From Mycolicibacterium grossiae (GTDB lineage: Bacteria > Actinomycetota > Actinomycetes > Mycobacteriales > Mycobacteriaceae), in NCBI RefSeq assembly GCF_008329645.1, contig NZ_CP043474.1, positions 1,736,001 to 1,800,000 of the forward strand: 64,000 nt of DNA. Direction: 5' to 3'. Under the pieces are notes generated by a model. It was not told the DNA's origin and searched no databases. It saw only the letters and a program-made list of their open reading frames with translations. Positions 17,002 to 25,467 of this stretch are shown here, piece by piece. The first letter of the stretch is position 1. Each line of letters begins with the position of its first letter. A program made the position numbers and the translations under genes.

Positions 17002-17964
17002 TCACCGGCGATCGACGGCGACGTCGTTCACCAGGTTCACCAGGTCGTCGCCGCGGTACAGCCGGCGGCAGTCGTCGATCGCGAGGGCGAGGTAGCGGCG
17101 CATCGTGTCGGCGGTGTACCAGGTGACGTGCGGGGTCACCACCACGTTGTCCAGTGCCAGCAGCGGGTTGTCGAGCGACACCGGTTCGGTGCCGAAGACG
17201 TCGAGACCGGCGGCGGCCAGCCGCCCGTCACGCAGCGCCGTCGCCAGCGCCGACTCGTCGACGATCGGCCCGCGGGACGTGTTGACCAGCACGGCGCCGG
17301 GCTTCATCGCCGCCAGGGCCGCCGCGTCGAGGAGGTGCTCAGTGTGCGCGGTGAGGGGCAGGTGCAGGGAGACGATGTCGCTGTCGGCCAACAGCTTTCG
17401 AAGCGGTCGCCAGTCGGGGTGGCCGTCGTCGCGCGTGCTGGTGTGCAGCACCCGGGCTCCCATCGCGGCGACGATCCGCTCCACCTGCCGGGCGACGTTG
17501 CCGTAGCCGACCAGTCCGACCACGCAGCTGCCGATGTCGCGGACGGTCTCACCGAGCGACGGGTCCGACGGCCAGCCGCGGCCCTCGCGCGTCAGCCGGT
17601 CGAGCTGCGGCAGGCGGCGCAGCGCGGCGAGCATCAGCAGCAGCGTGCCCTCGGCGACCGAGGGCGCGTTGGCGCCCGGCATGTTCGCGACCGCGATGCC
17701 GTGCGCCGTGGCGGCGTCGACGTCGATGGTGTTGACGCCCGCGCCGAGCTTGTGGATCAGCCGGCACCGCGTCGCGGCGGCGACGTCGGCGGCCGACAGC
17801 GGGCGCAGCACGTGCCACACGACGTCGGCCTCGGGGAGTTCGCGGTAGAAGGCGTCGTCGTCGGTCTCGGCGCAGAACCGGACGTCGAGCCAGTCGGCCT
17901 CGGCGGCGACCATGTCGCGCACCGTGGCGCCGGGGACGAAGTGTGCGAGCACCCGAAGCGTCAC
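17002..17964 (-). CDS. D-2-hydroxyacid dehydrogenase (NAD-dependent)
   Basis: 320 residues. The Rossmann loop GLVGYGNVARQ is at about 150-160, followed by catalytic Arg in NTSRGPIVDE, Glu near LDVFGTEP and the catalytic His in VTPHVTWYT. These define the D-isomer specific 2-hydroxyacid dehydrogenases, which reduce 2-keto acids or oxidise D-2-hydroxy acids such as glycerate or phosphoglycerate. I prefer the GTG at 17964, which has GAGG 5 bases upstream, over a TTG at 17973. The gene lies between fadE6 and the hydrolase on the same strand and starts 10 bases after the hydrolase stop. Substrate unknown. Confidence 0.88.
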   Translation of the reverse strand: MTLRVLAHFVPGATVRDMVAAEADWLDVRFCAETDDDAFYRELPEADVVWHVLRPLSAADVAAATRCRLIHKLGAGVNTIDVDAATAHGIAVANMPGANAPSVAEGTLLLMLAALRRLPQLDRLTREGRGWPSDPSLGETVRDIGSCVVGLVGYGNVARQVERIVAAMGARVLHTSTRDDGHPDWRPLRKLLADSDIVSLHLPLTAHTEHLLDAAALAAMKPGAVLVNTSRGPIVDESALATALRDGRLAAAGLDVFGTEPVSLDNPLLALDNVVVTPHVTWYTADTMRRYLALAIDDCRRLYRGDDLVNLVNDVAVDRR

Positions 17965-17974
17965 GCGCCTCAAC

Positions 17975-19111
17975 CTAGCGAAAGCGCTTGGCGATCCACT
18001 TGGCGATCACGTCGGCCTGCTCGCTGCGGGCACCCGGGGTGGTGAAGTAGTGGTCCGAGTCGATGGCGCAGCTGGTCTTGTCCGTGCTGGCCAGCGCGTC
18101 GAAGATCGTCGCGGCATCCGACGGGAACACCCCGGTGTCCTGCTCGGCGGTGATCACCAGGGCGGGGCAGTCGATGCGGGCCAGGTGCGGCTCGGCGCGG
18201 GTCTGGGCGTACCGCAGGCTCCACATCCCCATCCAGCTGCGCAGCGTGCATGCGGCGGCGATCCCGCGGGCGGACCGGTTGGCCTTCGCCGGATCGCCCG
18301 CGTAACAGGTGTTCGCGGGCCGCCTGCTGGGTTCCAAGGTCGGGTCCACCATCCGCGGGTCGGCCCAGGTGCGGTGCACCGCGAAGGGACGGTCGACGAA
18401 ACCCGCTGCGCGCACGCGCTTCAGCTCGGTCTCGGCCCAGTCGGTGATGGCGTGGTTGCGGCGCAGCTGCGCGGCGCGGTAGCGCGCGACGAAGTCCGGG
18501 TCGTAGGGCGGCCCGTTGCGCGGATCGAACAGGTCGATGTCGGGATCGGTGGCGACGGGGTCGTTCTCGTCGACGACGGCGCCGTCCATCCACGCCGTCA
18601 GCACCTCGGGCCGGCCGGGGTGCGCGGCGCTGGCGACGTAGCCGTCGGCCGCGACGAGGTCACCGAGGCCTGCGGCGGGCCGCATGCCGCCCACCGGCTG
18701 CACGTGCGGGTCGACGGCCTGCGCCTGGTAGGCCGCCATCAACGAGCCGCCACCCGAATTGCCCAGCAGCACAACGGCGTCGACGTTCTGCGTCTCGCGC
18801 AGCCAGCGCACGCCCACGCCGATGTCGACCAGCGCGTGGTCGAGCAGGAAGCTGCTCTCGTACCCGCGGAAGCGGGTGTTCCAGCCGAGGAAGCCGATGC
18901 CCCGGGTGGCCATGTAGTCGGCGAGGTAGTGCTCGGAGAAGTCCACCTGGTAGTGGGCGGCGATCATGGCCACCTTGGGTTTGCGGCCGACGCCGCGGTA
19001 GTAGACGCCCTGGCAGGGGTGTCCGCCCGAACTCGCCCGGCGCGCCGACGGGGAGTCCAGGCCGATGAACTCCCGCGTGACGCCCGGCGTGCCCCCCGAC
19101 GTCCTGGTCAT
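17975..19111 (-). CDS. Alpha/beta hydrolase (Rv0272c-like)
   Basis: 378 residues. The nucleophile elbow is GNSGGGS with Ser119; an acid residue follows, and the His is in DSDHYFTTPG near the C-terminus. An alpha/beta hydrolase acting on an ester or thioester is expected, perhaps linked to the acyl-CoA genes beside it. Length and neighbours match Rv0272c (377, from memory). The ATG at 19111 is preceded by GAGGGGG. In the roughly 230 bases to the TetR gene (19112-19340) the only signal I see is TACCAT (19172-19177 read on the minus strand), a possible -10 element giving a 5' leader of about 55 bases. Confidence 0.85.
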   Translation of the reverse strand: MTRTSGGTPGVTREFIGLDSPSARRASSGGHPCQGVYYRGVGRKPKVAMIAAHYQVDFSEHYLADYMATRGIGFLGWNTRFRGYESSFLLDHALVDIGVGVRWLRETQNVDAVVLLGNSGGGSLMAAYQAQAVDPHVQPVGGMRPAAGLGDLVAADGYVASAAHPGRPEVLTAWMDGAVVDENDPVATDPDIDLFDPRNGPPYDPDFVARYRAAQLRRNHAITDWAETELKRVRAAGFVDRPFAVHRTWADPRMVDPTLEPSRRPANTCYAGDPAKANRSARGIAAACTLRSWMGMWSLRYAQTRAEPHLARIDCPALVITAEQDTGVFPSDAATIFDALASTDKTSCAIDSDHYFTTPGARSEQADVIAKWIAKRFR

Positions 19112-19340
19112 GTCGACGCCCCCTCGCAGTGAATGGTCGGCTGCCCGGCTCACCTGTGGCGGATCATTCCGATGGTAGGTTCCCGGCCTGATCTTGGTCG
19201 GCGAATGGGGAACCGGATGTTCGCTCGTGCTTTCCGCGCCGACACTCCGCGAGTTGCGCGCGACCTCGGCGTGTCGCGTCATCTTCCGCAGTCTCGGCGC
19301 ACCACTCGGCGCATCCCCCGCGCCGACCCCCGCGATGCCG

Positions 19341-19964
19341 TCAGTGCAGCCGGGGGTCGGTGATGGTGTCGAGGATCGCCGCGAGCTGGTCGACGAGTTC
19401 CTCGGGCGCCAGATCCACCCCGCTGGCCAGCCACGCGCTGATGACCTGCCCGACGCCGCCGACCGCGAAGTGCGCGGTGGCCATGCCGGTACGGCTGGTC
19501 CGGGCGTCATCCCCGCGCAGGGCGGCCCCGATCTCGCGGCCGTACAGCGTCGCGAGCAGCACGCCGGACTCCGCCCGCTTGGCGGCGACGACGCCGTTGG
19601 ACAGCTGCGCACTGAACAGCAGCCGGCCGATCCGGGCGTCGGAGGCGATGGCGCGGACGATGTTCGCCATGCCGGCCCGGTTCTGTTCGAGCGCCGGCGC
19701 CGCGGCCACCGCGGCCTGCGTGGTGGCGGCGAGGTCGGCGACGACGGCGTCGAACACCGCCCCGACGAACTGGTCGCGGTCGGCGAAGCCCTCGTAGAAG
19801 TACCGCGCGGCGAGCCCGGCCTCCCGGCAGACGGCCCGCACGGTCAGCTCGGCCGGCGCCTCGGACCCACCGAGCACCGTCAGCCCGGCGTCGATGAACC
19901 GCCGGCGCCGTTCGGCGACGCGTTCGCCCGCCTCGACGCCGCGATACGGCCTGACCTGAGCCAT
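19341..19964 (-). CDS. TetR-family regulator (Rv0273c-like)
   Basis: 207 residues. The N-terminal HTH (about 20-65) includes [26 protein letters not shown], the usual TetR pattern, followed by an all-helical effector domain. I start at the ATG at 19964, giving the normal TetR length; the frame stays open further upstream but only adds low-complexity Ala/Arg sequence. By position it matches Rv0273c. A palindrome at 16967-16980 upstream of fadE6 is a plausible target, which would make it an acyl-CoA-responsive repressor. That link is inference. Confidence 0.86.
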   Translation of the reverse strand: MAQVRPYRGVEAGERVAERRRRFIDAGLTVLGGSEAPAELTVRAVCREAGLAARYFYEGFADRDQFVGAVFDAVVADLAATTQAAVAAAPALEQNRAGMANIVRAIASDARIGRLLFSAQLSNGVVAAKRAESGVLLATLYGREIGAALRGDDARTSRTGMATAHFAVGGVGQVISAWLASGVDLAPEELVDQLAAILDTITDPRLH

Positions 19965-20064
19965 CACGCCATCTTGACACCCGTCGCGAGCACGCACCAG
20001 AATCAGGAAACACGCGTTCTCACTTTTCAAGACGACCCGAGCGCGGTGACGAAGGAGTCGGTCG

Positions 20065-20982
20065 ATGACGATCAGCGACAGCCACGTCGAGCGCGGGGTC
20101 GCCGCCCCTGCCCGACCGAAAGCCCCCACGCTCACGGCCCCCACCCGGCCGAAAGCCCGCGCCCGCGGTGCCGGCTTCGACGACGGCCTGATGGGCGTCG
20201 CGCTGCTCGCGGGCCCGGCGAACGTGATCATGCAGCTGGCACGTCCCGGCGTCGGCTACGGCGTGAAGGAAAGCCGCGTCGAGAGTGGCCGCGTCGACCT
20301 GCACCCGATCAAGCGGGCCCGCACCACGTTCACCTACCTCGCCGTGGCCACCAAGGGGACCGACGCCCAGAAGGCGGCGTTCCGCCGTGCCGTGAACACC
20401 GCGCACGCGCAGGTGTACTCGACCGACGAGAGTCCGGTGCGCTACCACGCCTTCGACAAGGACCTGCAGCTGTGGGTGGCCGCCTGCCTCTACAAGGGCG
20501 GGGTCGACGTCTACCGCCTCTTCGTCGGCGAACTCGACGACGAGACCGCCGACCAGCACTACCGCGACGGCATGCACCTCGGCACCACCTTGCAGGTACC
20601 TTCGGAGATGTGGCCCGCCGACCGTGCGGCGTTCGACCGGTACTGGGCCGAGTCGCTGGAGAAGGTCCACATCGACGACGCCATCCGCGAGTACCTGTAC
20701 CCCATCGCGGCCAACCGGATCAGCGGCGTGAAGCTACCCCGGGCACTGGCCCGCCGGTCCGAGGAGCTGGCCCTGCTCATCACGACGGGCTTTCTGCCGC
20801 AACGCTTCCGCGACGAGATGCGGCTGCCGTGGGACGAGACGCGACAGCGCCGCTTCGACCGGCTGATCCGGGTGCTGAGCCTCGTCAACCACGCGCTGCC
20901 CAGCCCGGTGCGGCAGTTCCCGTTCAACGTCCTGCTGCTCGACGTCGACCGGCGCATCCGCAAGGGTCTGCCGCTCATTTGA
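20065..20982 (+). CDS. Oxygenase MpaB family protein (DUF2236; Rv0276-like)
   Basis: 305 residues of the MpaB/latex-clearing-protein-like family, haem or diiron related oxygenases of mostly unknown function. Visible family features are the [26 protein letters not shown] stretch, the His-containing QVYSTDES...[12 protein letters not shown] region and the [11 protein letters not shown] segment. The first 35 residues are a Pro/Ala/Lys-rich, probably disordered leader with a repeated RPKA element. ATG at 20065 with GGAG upstream. It is divergent from the TetR gene with 100 bases between them, so it may be a target. The substrate is not known. Confidence 0.8.
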   Translation: MTISDSHVERGVAAPARPKAPTLTAPTRPKARARGAGFDDGLMGVALLAGPANVIMQLARPGVGYGVKESRVESGRVDLHPIKRARTTFTYLAVATKGTDAQKAAFRRAVNTAHAQVYSTDESPVRYHAFDKDLQLWVAACLYKGGVDVYRLFVGELDDETADQHYRDGMHLGTTLQVPSEMWPADRAAFDRYWAESLEKVHIDDAIREYLYPIAANRISGVKLPRALARRSEELALLITTGFLPQRFRDEMRLPWDETRQRRFDRLIRVLSLVNHALPSPVRQFPFNVLLLDVDRRIRKGLPLI

Positions 20983-21023
20983 CCGGCGGCGACTGTCAGG
21001 ATGGCGGCGTAGCCTCGCGCTAC

Positions 21024-21935
21024 ATGCGGCCCACCGGAGACGAGCGCGATACCTGGGACATCACGACCAGCGTCGGGTCCACGGCGCTGTTCGTCGCCGC
21101 GGCGCGGGCGCTGGAGGCGCGCAAGCCGAGCCCGCTGGCCGTCGACCCCTTCGCGGAGCTGTTCTGCCGCGCGGTGGGCGGGGATTGGGCCGCCGTGCTC
21201 GATGGGGCGACGGGCGACCACGGCCCCCTGCGGCTGCGGTCGGACTTCGGTGACCACTTCACGTCCTTCCAGGGCGCGCGCACCAGGTACTTCGACGCCT
21301 ACTTCGCCGCCGCGGCCGAGGCCGGCGTGGAACAGATCGTCCTGCTGGCCGCCGGACTGGACTCGCGGGCCTTCCGCCTGCCGTGGCCGGACGGCACCGT
21401 GGTCTACGAACTCGACCAGCCGCGCGTCCTCGACTTCAAGCGCGAGGTGCTCGTCCGCAACGGCGCCGAGCCGCGCGCCGAGCGCCGCGAGGTGCCCGTC
21501 GACCTGCGCGACGACTGGGCCGGTGCGCTCCGGAGCGCCGGCTTCGATCCCGGTCGCCCATCGGCCTGGCTCGCCGAGGGACTGCTCATCTACCTCCCGG
21601 CGACGGCCCAGGAGCAATTGTTCACCGGTATCGACGGGATGGCCCATTCGGGCAGCTGGGTCGGCATCGAAGAGGGTGCACCGATGCCGCAGGCGGCCTT
21701 CCTGGCAAAGCAGCAGGAGGAACGCGACGCCGGGGACGAGGGAACCTTCTTCACCCTCGTCTACAACGAGCAGCACGAACCCGCCGAGAGCTGGTTCACC
21801 GCGCGCGGCTGGACCGCCACCACTACGCGACTGCCTGCCCATCTGACTCAGCTGGGCAGACCCATCCCGGCCGACGATCCCGAGGCGGGCGCAATGGCCT
21901 CGTCGATCAGCCTGGTGACCGCCACCAAGGCGTGA
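21024..21935 (+). CDS. SAM-dependent methyltransferase (Rv0281-like, LCMT-related)
   Basis: 303 residues of the mycobacterial family of putative S-adenosylmethionine methyltransferases with many paralogues. The SAM motif is [17 protein letters not shown], followed by [13 protein letters not shown], which fixes the ribose hydroxyls, and later [11 protein letters not shown]. The N-terminal [18 protein letters not shown] is diagnostic. M. tuberculosis Rv0281 occupies the same place directly before ESX-3. No substrate is known. The frame is open upstream for a long way but that is GC-rich shadow; the ATG at 21024 gives the family's normal start. Confidence 0.9.
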   Translation: MRPTGDERDTWDITTSVGSTALFVAAARALEARKPSPLAVDPFAELFCRAVGGDWAAVLDGATGDHGPLRLRSDFGDHFTSFQGARTRYFDAYFAAAAEAGVEQIVLLAAGLDSRAFRLPWPDGTVVYELDQPRVLDFKREVLVRNGAEPRAERREVPVDLRDDWAGALRSAGFDPGRPSAWLAEGLLIYLPATAQEQLFTGIDGMAHSGSWVGIEEGAPMPQAAFLAKQQEERDAGDEGTFFTLVYNEQHEPAESWFTARGWTATTTRLPAHLTQLGRPIPADDPEAGAMASSISLVTATKA

Positions 21936-21986
21936 CTCCCCGTCGTCGCCGCCGGTGAGCGGCACCGTGACCGTGCGTCTCGACAG

Positions 21987-22005
21987 CTAAGTTATGCAAT
22001 GCTAA
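21987..22005. promoter_or_regulatory. Weaker IdeR-like iron box upstream of eccA3
   Basis: CTAAGTTATGCAATGCTAA matches the 19-bp IdeR consensus TTAGGTTAGGCTAACCTAA at 13 positions. Its centre is 29 bp from that of the stronger box downstream. A TAAGTT -10-like hexamer (21988-21993) overlaps it. Confidence 0.4.
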
Positions 22006-22015
22006 CTTCGGCGAG

Positions 22016-22034
22016 TTAGCTTAGGCATACATAA
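22016..22034. promoter_or_regulatory. IdeR iron box controlling the ESX-3 operon
   Basis: TTAGCTTAGGCATACATAA matches the IdeR consensus TTAGGTTAGGCTAACCTAA at 15 of 19 positions. It lies 37 bases upstream of the eccA3 ATG. Iron-loaded IdeR represses ESX-3 in mycobacteria, so this is the expected operator. Its left edge also forms a perfect inverted repeat with the sequence before it (GCTAACT 22001-22007, AGTTAGC 22014-22020). I saw no clear Zur box. Confidence 0.75.
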
Positions 22035-22071
22035 GGGAGATGGCGGGGCTCGGCGCTCCGGCGATACGCAC

Positions 22072-23883
22072 ATGGTTAGTGACACGCTTGCGGGGGCGCG
22101 GGTGGACCGCGAAGTTCTCAGTCGGTTCGCGACGTGCTGTCGGGCGTTGGGCCTCGTGGTTCACGACCGGCGCCGTCCGGCCGACCTCGCCGAGGCGCGG
22201 ACCGGTTTCGGTGAGCTGACCCGGATCGCCCGCGAGCAGTGCGACGCCTGGGTCGGCCTCGCCGCCGCCGGGGACACCAGCGCCCGCGTCCTCGAGTCGG
22301 TCTGGTGCACCGTCGCCACCGCGGGCACGCTGCAGGACCACCTGGAGATGACGCCGGGAGACCTCGGCTTCCACTACGACACCGGCCTTTACCTCACCTT
22401 CCGCGCCGCCACCGCCGACGACTTCGCCCTCGCCTACGCCGCCACGCTGTCCGACCGGGGCGAGCACGCCGCCGGCGACCGGCTGGTCGAGGACGTGCTG
22501 CAGCGCCGCCCCAGCTGGCTGGATGCGCGGTGGGTGCGCGTCGCGATGTACTACCGCACCGAACGCTGGTCGGACGTGGTCCGCCTGCTCACCCCGGTGG
22601 TGAACGACCCGCGCCTCGACGAGACCCAGGCCCACGCCATCCGCGTCGCGCTCGGCACGTCGCTGGCGCGGCTCGGCATGTTCGCGCCCGCGCTGTCCTA
22701 CCTCGAGGATCCGTCCGGGCCGGTCGACGTCGCCGTCGTGGACGGAACGCTGGCCAAGGCGCTCGCGCTGCGCGCGCAGGGCGAGGACCTCGACGCCGCC
22801 GACACGCTGGCCGAGCTGTACGCGGCCAACCCGGAGCACGAGCAGGTCGAGGTCGCGCTCTCGGACACGTCCTACGGCATCGTGCCGACCACCGCGGCCC
22901 GCATCGAGGCCAGGACCGATCCCTGGGACCCGGCGACCGAGCCCGACGAGAACGACTTCGTCGACCCCGGCGCCAAGGAGCGCAAGGCGCACCTGCTGGT
23001 GGAGGCGGAAGCCGAACTCGCCGAGTTCATCGGCCTCGACGAGGTGAAGTACCAAGTGGCACGGCTCAAGTCGTCGGTGGCCATGGCGATCCGGCGCCAG
23101 GAACGAGGGCTGGCCGTCGCCCAGCGCACCAACCACCTGGTGTTCGCCGGCCCGCCCGGTACCGGCAAGACGACCATCGCGCGCGTGGTCGCCAAGATCT
23201 ACTGCGGCCTCGGCATCCTCAAGAAGGAGACGGTCCGCGAGGTGCACCGCGCCGATCTCATCGGCCAGCACATCGGCGAGACCGAGGCGAAGACCAACGC
23301 CGTCATCGACAGCGCGCTCGACGGCGTACTGTTCCTCGACGAGGCCTACGCGCTGGTGTCCACCGGCGCGAAGAACGACTTCGGCCTCGTCGCCATCGAC
23401 ACCCTGCTGGCGCGCATGGAGAACGACCGCAACCGCCTCGTCGTCATCATCGCCGGCTACCGCAAGGACCTCGACACGTTCCTCGACACCAACGAGGGCC
23501 TGCGGTCGCGCTTCACACGCAGCATCGACTTCCCGTCCTACACGTCGCACGAACTCGTCGAGATCGCCCAGCGGATGGCCGAGAAGCGCGACAGCATCTT
23601 CTCTCCCGCGGCGCTGGACCACATGGAAACCCTCTTCGCGCACCTCGCGACCGCCACCACGCCGGACTCGACGGGCGTGCCGCGCCGCAGCCTGGACATC
23701 GCCGGCAACGGTCGCTTCGTCCGCAACCTGGTCGAGCGGTCCGAGGAGGAGCGCGAGTACCGACTCGACCATTCCGATGCGCCCGACTTCACCGACGACG
23801 AGCTGATGACCATCACCGACACCGACGTCACCGACTCCGCCGTGCCGCTGCTGCGCGGCCTCGGCCTCGCGGTGCCCCAGTGA
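22072..23883 (+). CDS. eccA3: ESX-3 AAA+ ATPase EccA3
   Basis: 603 residues. The N-terminal half (about 1-310) is the TPR-like helical domain of EccA; the C-terminal half is a CbxX/CfqX-type AAA+ ATPase with Walker A GPPGTGKTT at about 360-368 and Walker B LFLDEAYAL near 420. EccA is the cytosolic ATPase of type VII secretion, thought to recycle EspG chaperone from PE/PPE substrates. First gene of the operon, behind the IdeR box. The ATG at 22072 lacks a strong ribosome-binding site; the start agrees with the conserved N-terminus of M. tuberculosis EccA3, which is some 28 residues longer. Its stop overlaps eccB3 by 4 bases. Confidence 0.96.
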   Translation: MVSDTLAGARVDREVLSRFATCCRALGLVVHDRRRPADLAEARTGFGELTRIAREQCDAWVGLAAAGDTSARVLESVWCTVATAGTLQDHLEMTPGDLGFHYDTGLYLTFRAATADDFALAYAATLSDRGEHAAGDRLVEDVLQRRPSWLDARWVRVAMYYRTERWSDVVRLLTPVVNDPRLDETQAHAIRVALGTSLARLGMFAPALSYLEDPSGPVDVAVVDGTLAKALALRAQGEDLDAADTLAELYAANPEHEQVEVALSDTSYGIVPTTAARIEARTDPWDPATEPDENDFVDPGAKERKAHLLVEAEAELAEFIGLDEVKYQVARLKSSVAMAIRRQERGLAVAQRTNHLVFAGPPGTGKTTIARVVAKIYCGLGILKKETVREVHRADLIGQHIGETEAKTNAVIDSALDGVLFLDEAYALVSTGAKNDFGLVAIDTLLARMENDRNRLVVIIAGYRKDLDTFLDTNEGLRSRFTRSIDFPSYTSHELVEIAQRMAEKRDSIFSPAALDHMETLFAHLATATTPDSTGVPRRSLDIAGNGRFVRNLVERSEEEREYRLDHSDAPDFTDDELMTITDTDVTDSAVPLLRGLGLAVPQ

Positions 23884-25451
23884 CCGGCCCCGGCGAACCG
23901 GACCGCCGGACCTTCGCGTCCCGCACGCCGGTCAACGAGAACCCCGACCGCGTGCGGTACCGCCGCGGCTTCGTCACCCGCCACCAGGTGTCCGGCTGGC
24001 GATTCGTTCGGCGCCGCACCGCCGCCGGGCTCGCTCTGCACGACACCCGGATGCTGGTCGACCCGCTGCGCGCGCAGTCGCGCGCCGTCCTGGTCGGCGC
24101 GCTGCTGCTCGTCACCGGCGTGATCGGCTGCTTCGTCTTCTCGCTGATCCGCCCCGCCGGCGATGCCGGTGACAGCGCGATCCTCGCCGACCGCGAGACG
24201 GCCGCGCTGTACGTGCGTCTCGGCGACCAGGTCCACCCGGTGCTCAACCTGACCTCGGCCCGCCTCATCGCCAACCGCGCCGAGAACCCCACGACGGTCA
24301 AGAGCAGCGAGATCGACCAGTTCGCGCGCGGTAACCTCGTCGGCATCCCCGGCGCACCGGAACGCATGGTGCAGAACGGCACTCGCGACGCCGAGTGGAC
24401 GGTGTGCGACGGGGTGTCCGGCCCGGCCGCCGGCACCACGCTCGTCACCGGCCCCCTCACCTCGACGAGCGAACGGGCCGCGCCGCTGCCGGAGGACACC
24501 GCCGTCCTGGTCCGCAGCGATCAGGCGCCCACGGCAGGCACCTGGCTGCTGTGGCAGGGCCGGCGCAGCGCCATCGACCTCGCGGACCGCGCCGTCACCA
24601 GCGCGCTGGGACTCACCGGTGACGTCCCCGCGCCGCGTCCCGTCGCGGCCGGCGTGTTCAACGCCGTACCCGAGGCGCCCGGCCTGAGGGTGCCCGCGAT
24701 TCCCGGTGCCGGTGAGCGACCCGCCTACCCGCTGCCCGTGCCCGCCCCGATCGGCGCCGTCGTCGCGTCGTTCGACACCGACGACACGCTGCGGCACTAC
24801 GCGGTGCTCGCCGATGGGCTGCAGCCCATCTCACCGGTCGTCGCGGCGATCCTGCGCAACAGCGACTCCCACGGCCTCGACCAGCCGCCGCGCATCGGCG
24901 CCGACGACGTCGCCCGGCTACCGGTGGCCGCCGCCATCGACGTCGACGCCTACCCGCGCGACCCGGTGCGGATCACCGACGCCGCGTCGGCGCCGCTGAC
25001 CTGTGCGCACTGGTCGCACCCGGCCGACGCCACCGGTGCGTCGCTCGATTTGCTCAGCGGTGCAGCACTTCCCGTCGCCGACGACCGACGCCCGGTGAGT
25101 CTGGTCGGCGCCGGCGCAGGCGGCACCGCCGACCGCGTCGTCACCGCGCCCGGCACCGGCTTCCTCGTCCAGACCGCCGGCCAGGACGTCCGGCAGCAGC
25201 CCGCGTCGCCCGCGGCCGGGTCGCTGTTCTGGGTGAGCGACACCGGCGTGCGCTACGGAATCGACGGCGAGGCCGACGGACCGCAGAGCACCCTCGGCGC
25301 ACTCGGCCTGACGCCGCCACCGCTGCCCATCCCGTGGGCGATCCTCAACCAGTTCGCGCCGGGGCCGACGCTGTCCCGCGCCGATGCGCTGCTGGCGCAC
25401 GACGGGCTGGCTCCGGATCCTCGCCCCGCCGTCGTGAGGGAGAACCCGTGA
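23880..25451 (+). CDS. eccB3: ESX-3 membrane core protein EccB3
   Basis: 523 residues. A short cytosolic N-terminus carries the family signature [11 protein letters not shown] (about 36-46), followed by one membrane helix (about 69-90) and a long periplasmic domain with repeat-type beta segments. EccB forms the membrane complex together with EccC, EccD and EccE. GTG start at 23880 inside a GTGA overlap with eccA3, meaning translational coupling. Pairs of Cys in the periplasmic part (near 180 and 378) could form the known disulfide. Confidence 0.96.
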   Translation: MTGPGEPDRRTFASRTPVNENPDRVRYRRGFVTRHQVSGWRFVRRRTAAGLALHDTRMLVDPLRAQSRAVLVGALLLVTGVIGCFVFSLIRPAGDAGDSAILADRETAALYVRLGDQVHPVLNLTSARLIANRAENPTTVKSSEIDQFARGNLVGIPGAPERMVQNGTRDAEWTVCDGVSGPAAGTTLVTGPLTSTSERAAPLPEDTAVLVRSDQAPTAGTWLLWQGRRSAIDLADRAVTSALGLTGDVPAPRPVAAGVFNAVPEAPGLRVPAIPGAGERPAYPLPVPAPIGAVVASFDTDDTLRHYAVLADGLQPISPVVAAILRNSDSHGLDQPPRIGADDVARLPVAAAIDVDAYPRDPVRITDAASAPLTCAHWSHPADATGASLDLLSGAALPVADDRRPVSLVGAGAGGTADRVVTAPGTGFLVQTAGQDVRQQPASPAAGSLFWVSDTGVRYGIDGEADGPQSTLGALGLTPPPLPIPWAILNQFAPGPTLSRADALLAHDGLAPDPRPAVVRENP

Positions 25452-25467
25452 CCACCACCGAGCCGTC

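Noticed and set aside
14869..18045. A 1058-codon plus-strand open frame antisense to fadE6 and the hydroxyacid dehydrogenase
   Set aside because: Rich in Arg, Gly, Ala, Val and His with no domain, and lies opposite clear enzymes on the minus strand. Long antisense frames are expected at this GC content.
19112..19340. A short plus-strand frame (about 76 codons) between the hydrolase and TetR genes
   Set aside because: No ribosome-binding site, Arg-rich product, no family; better seen as promoter and intergenic space.
21936..22071. Possible Zur box upstream of eccA3
   Set aside because: I looked for a TGAAAATCATTTTCA-like motif and found only the IdeR-like TTAG elements.
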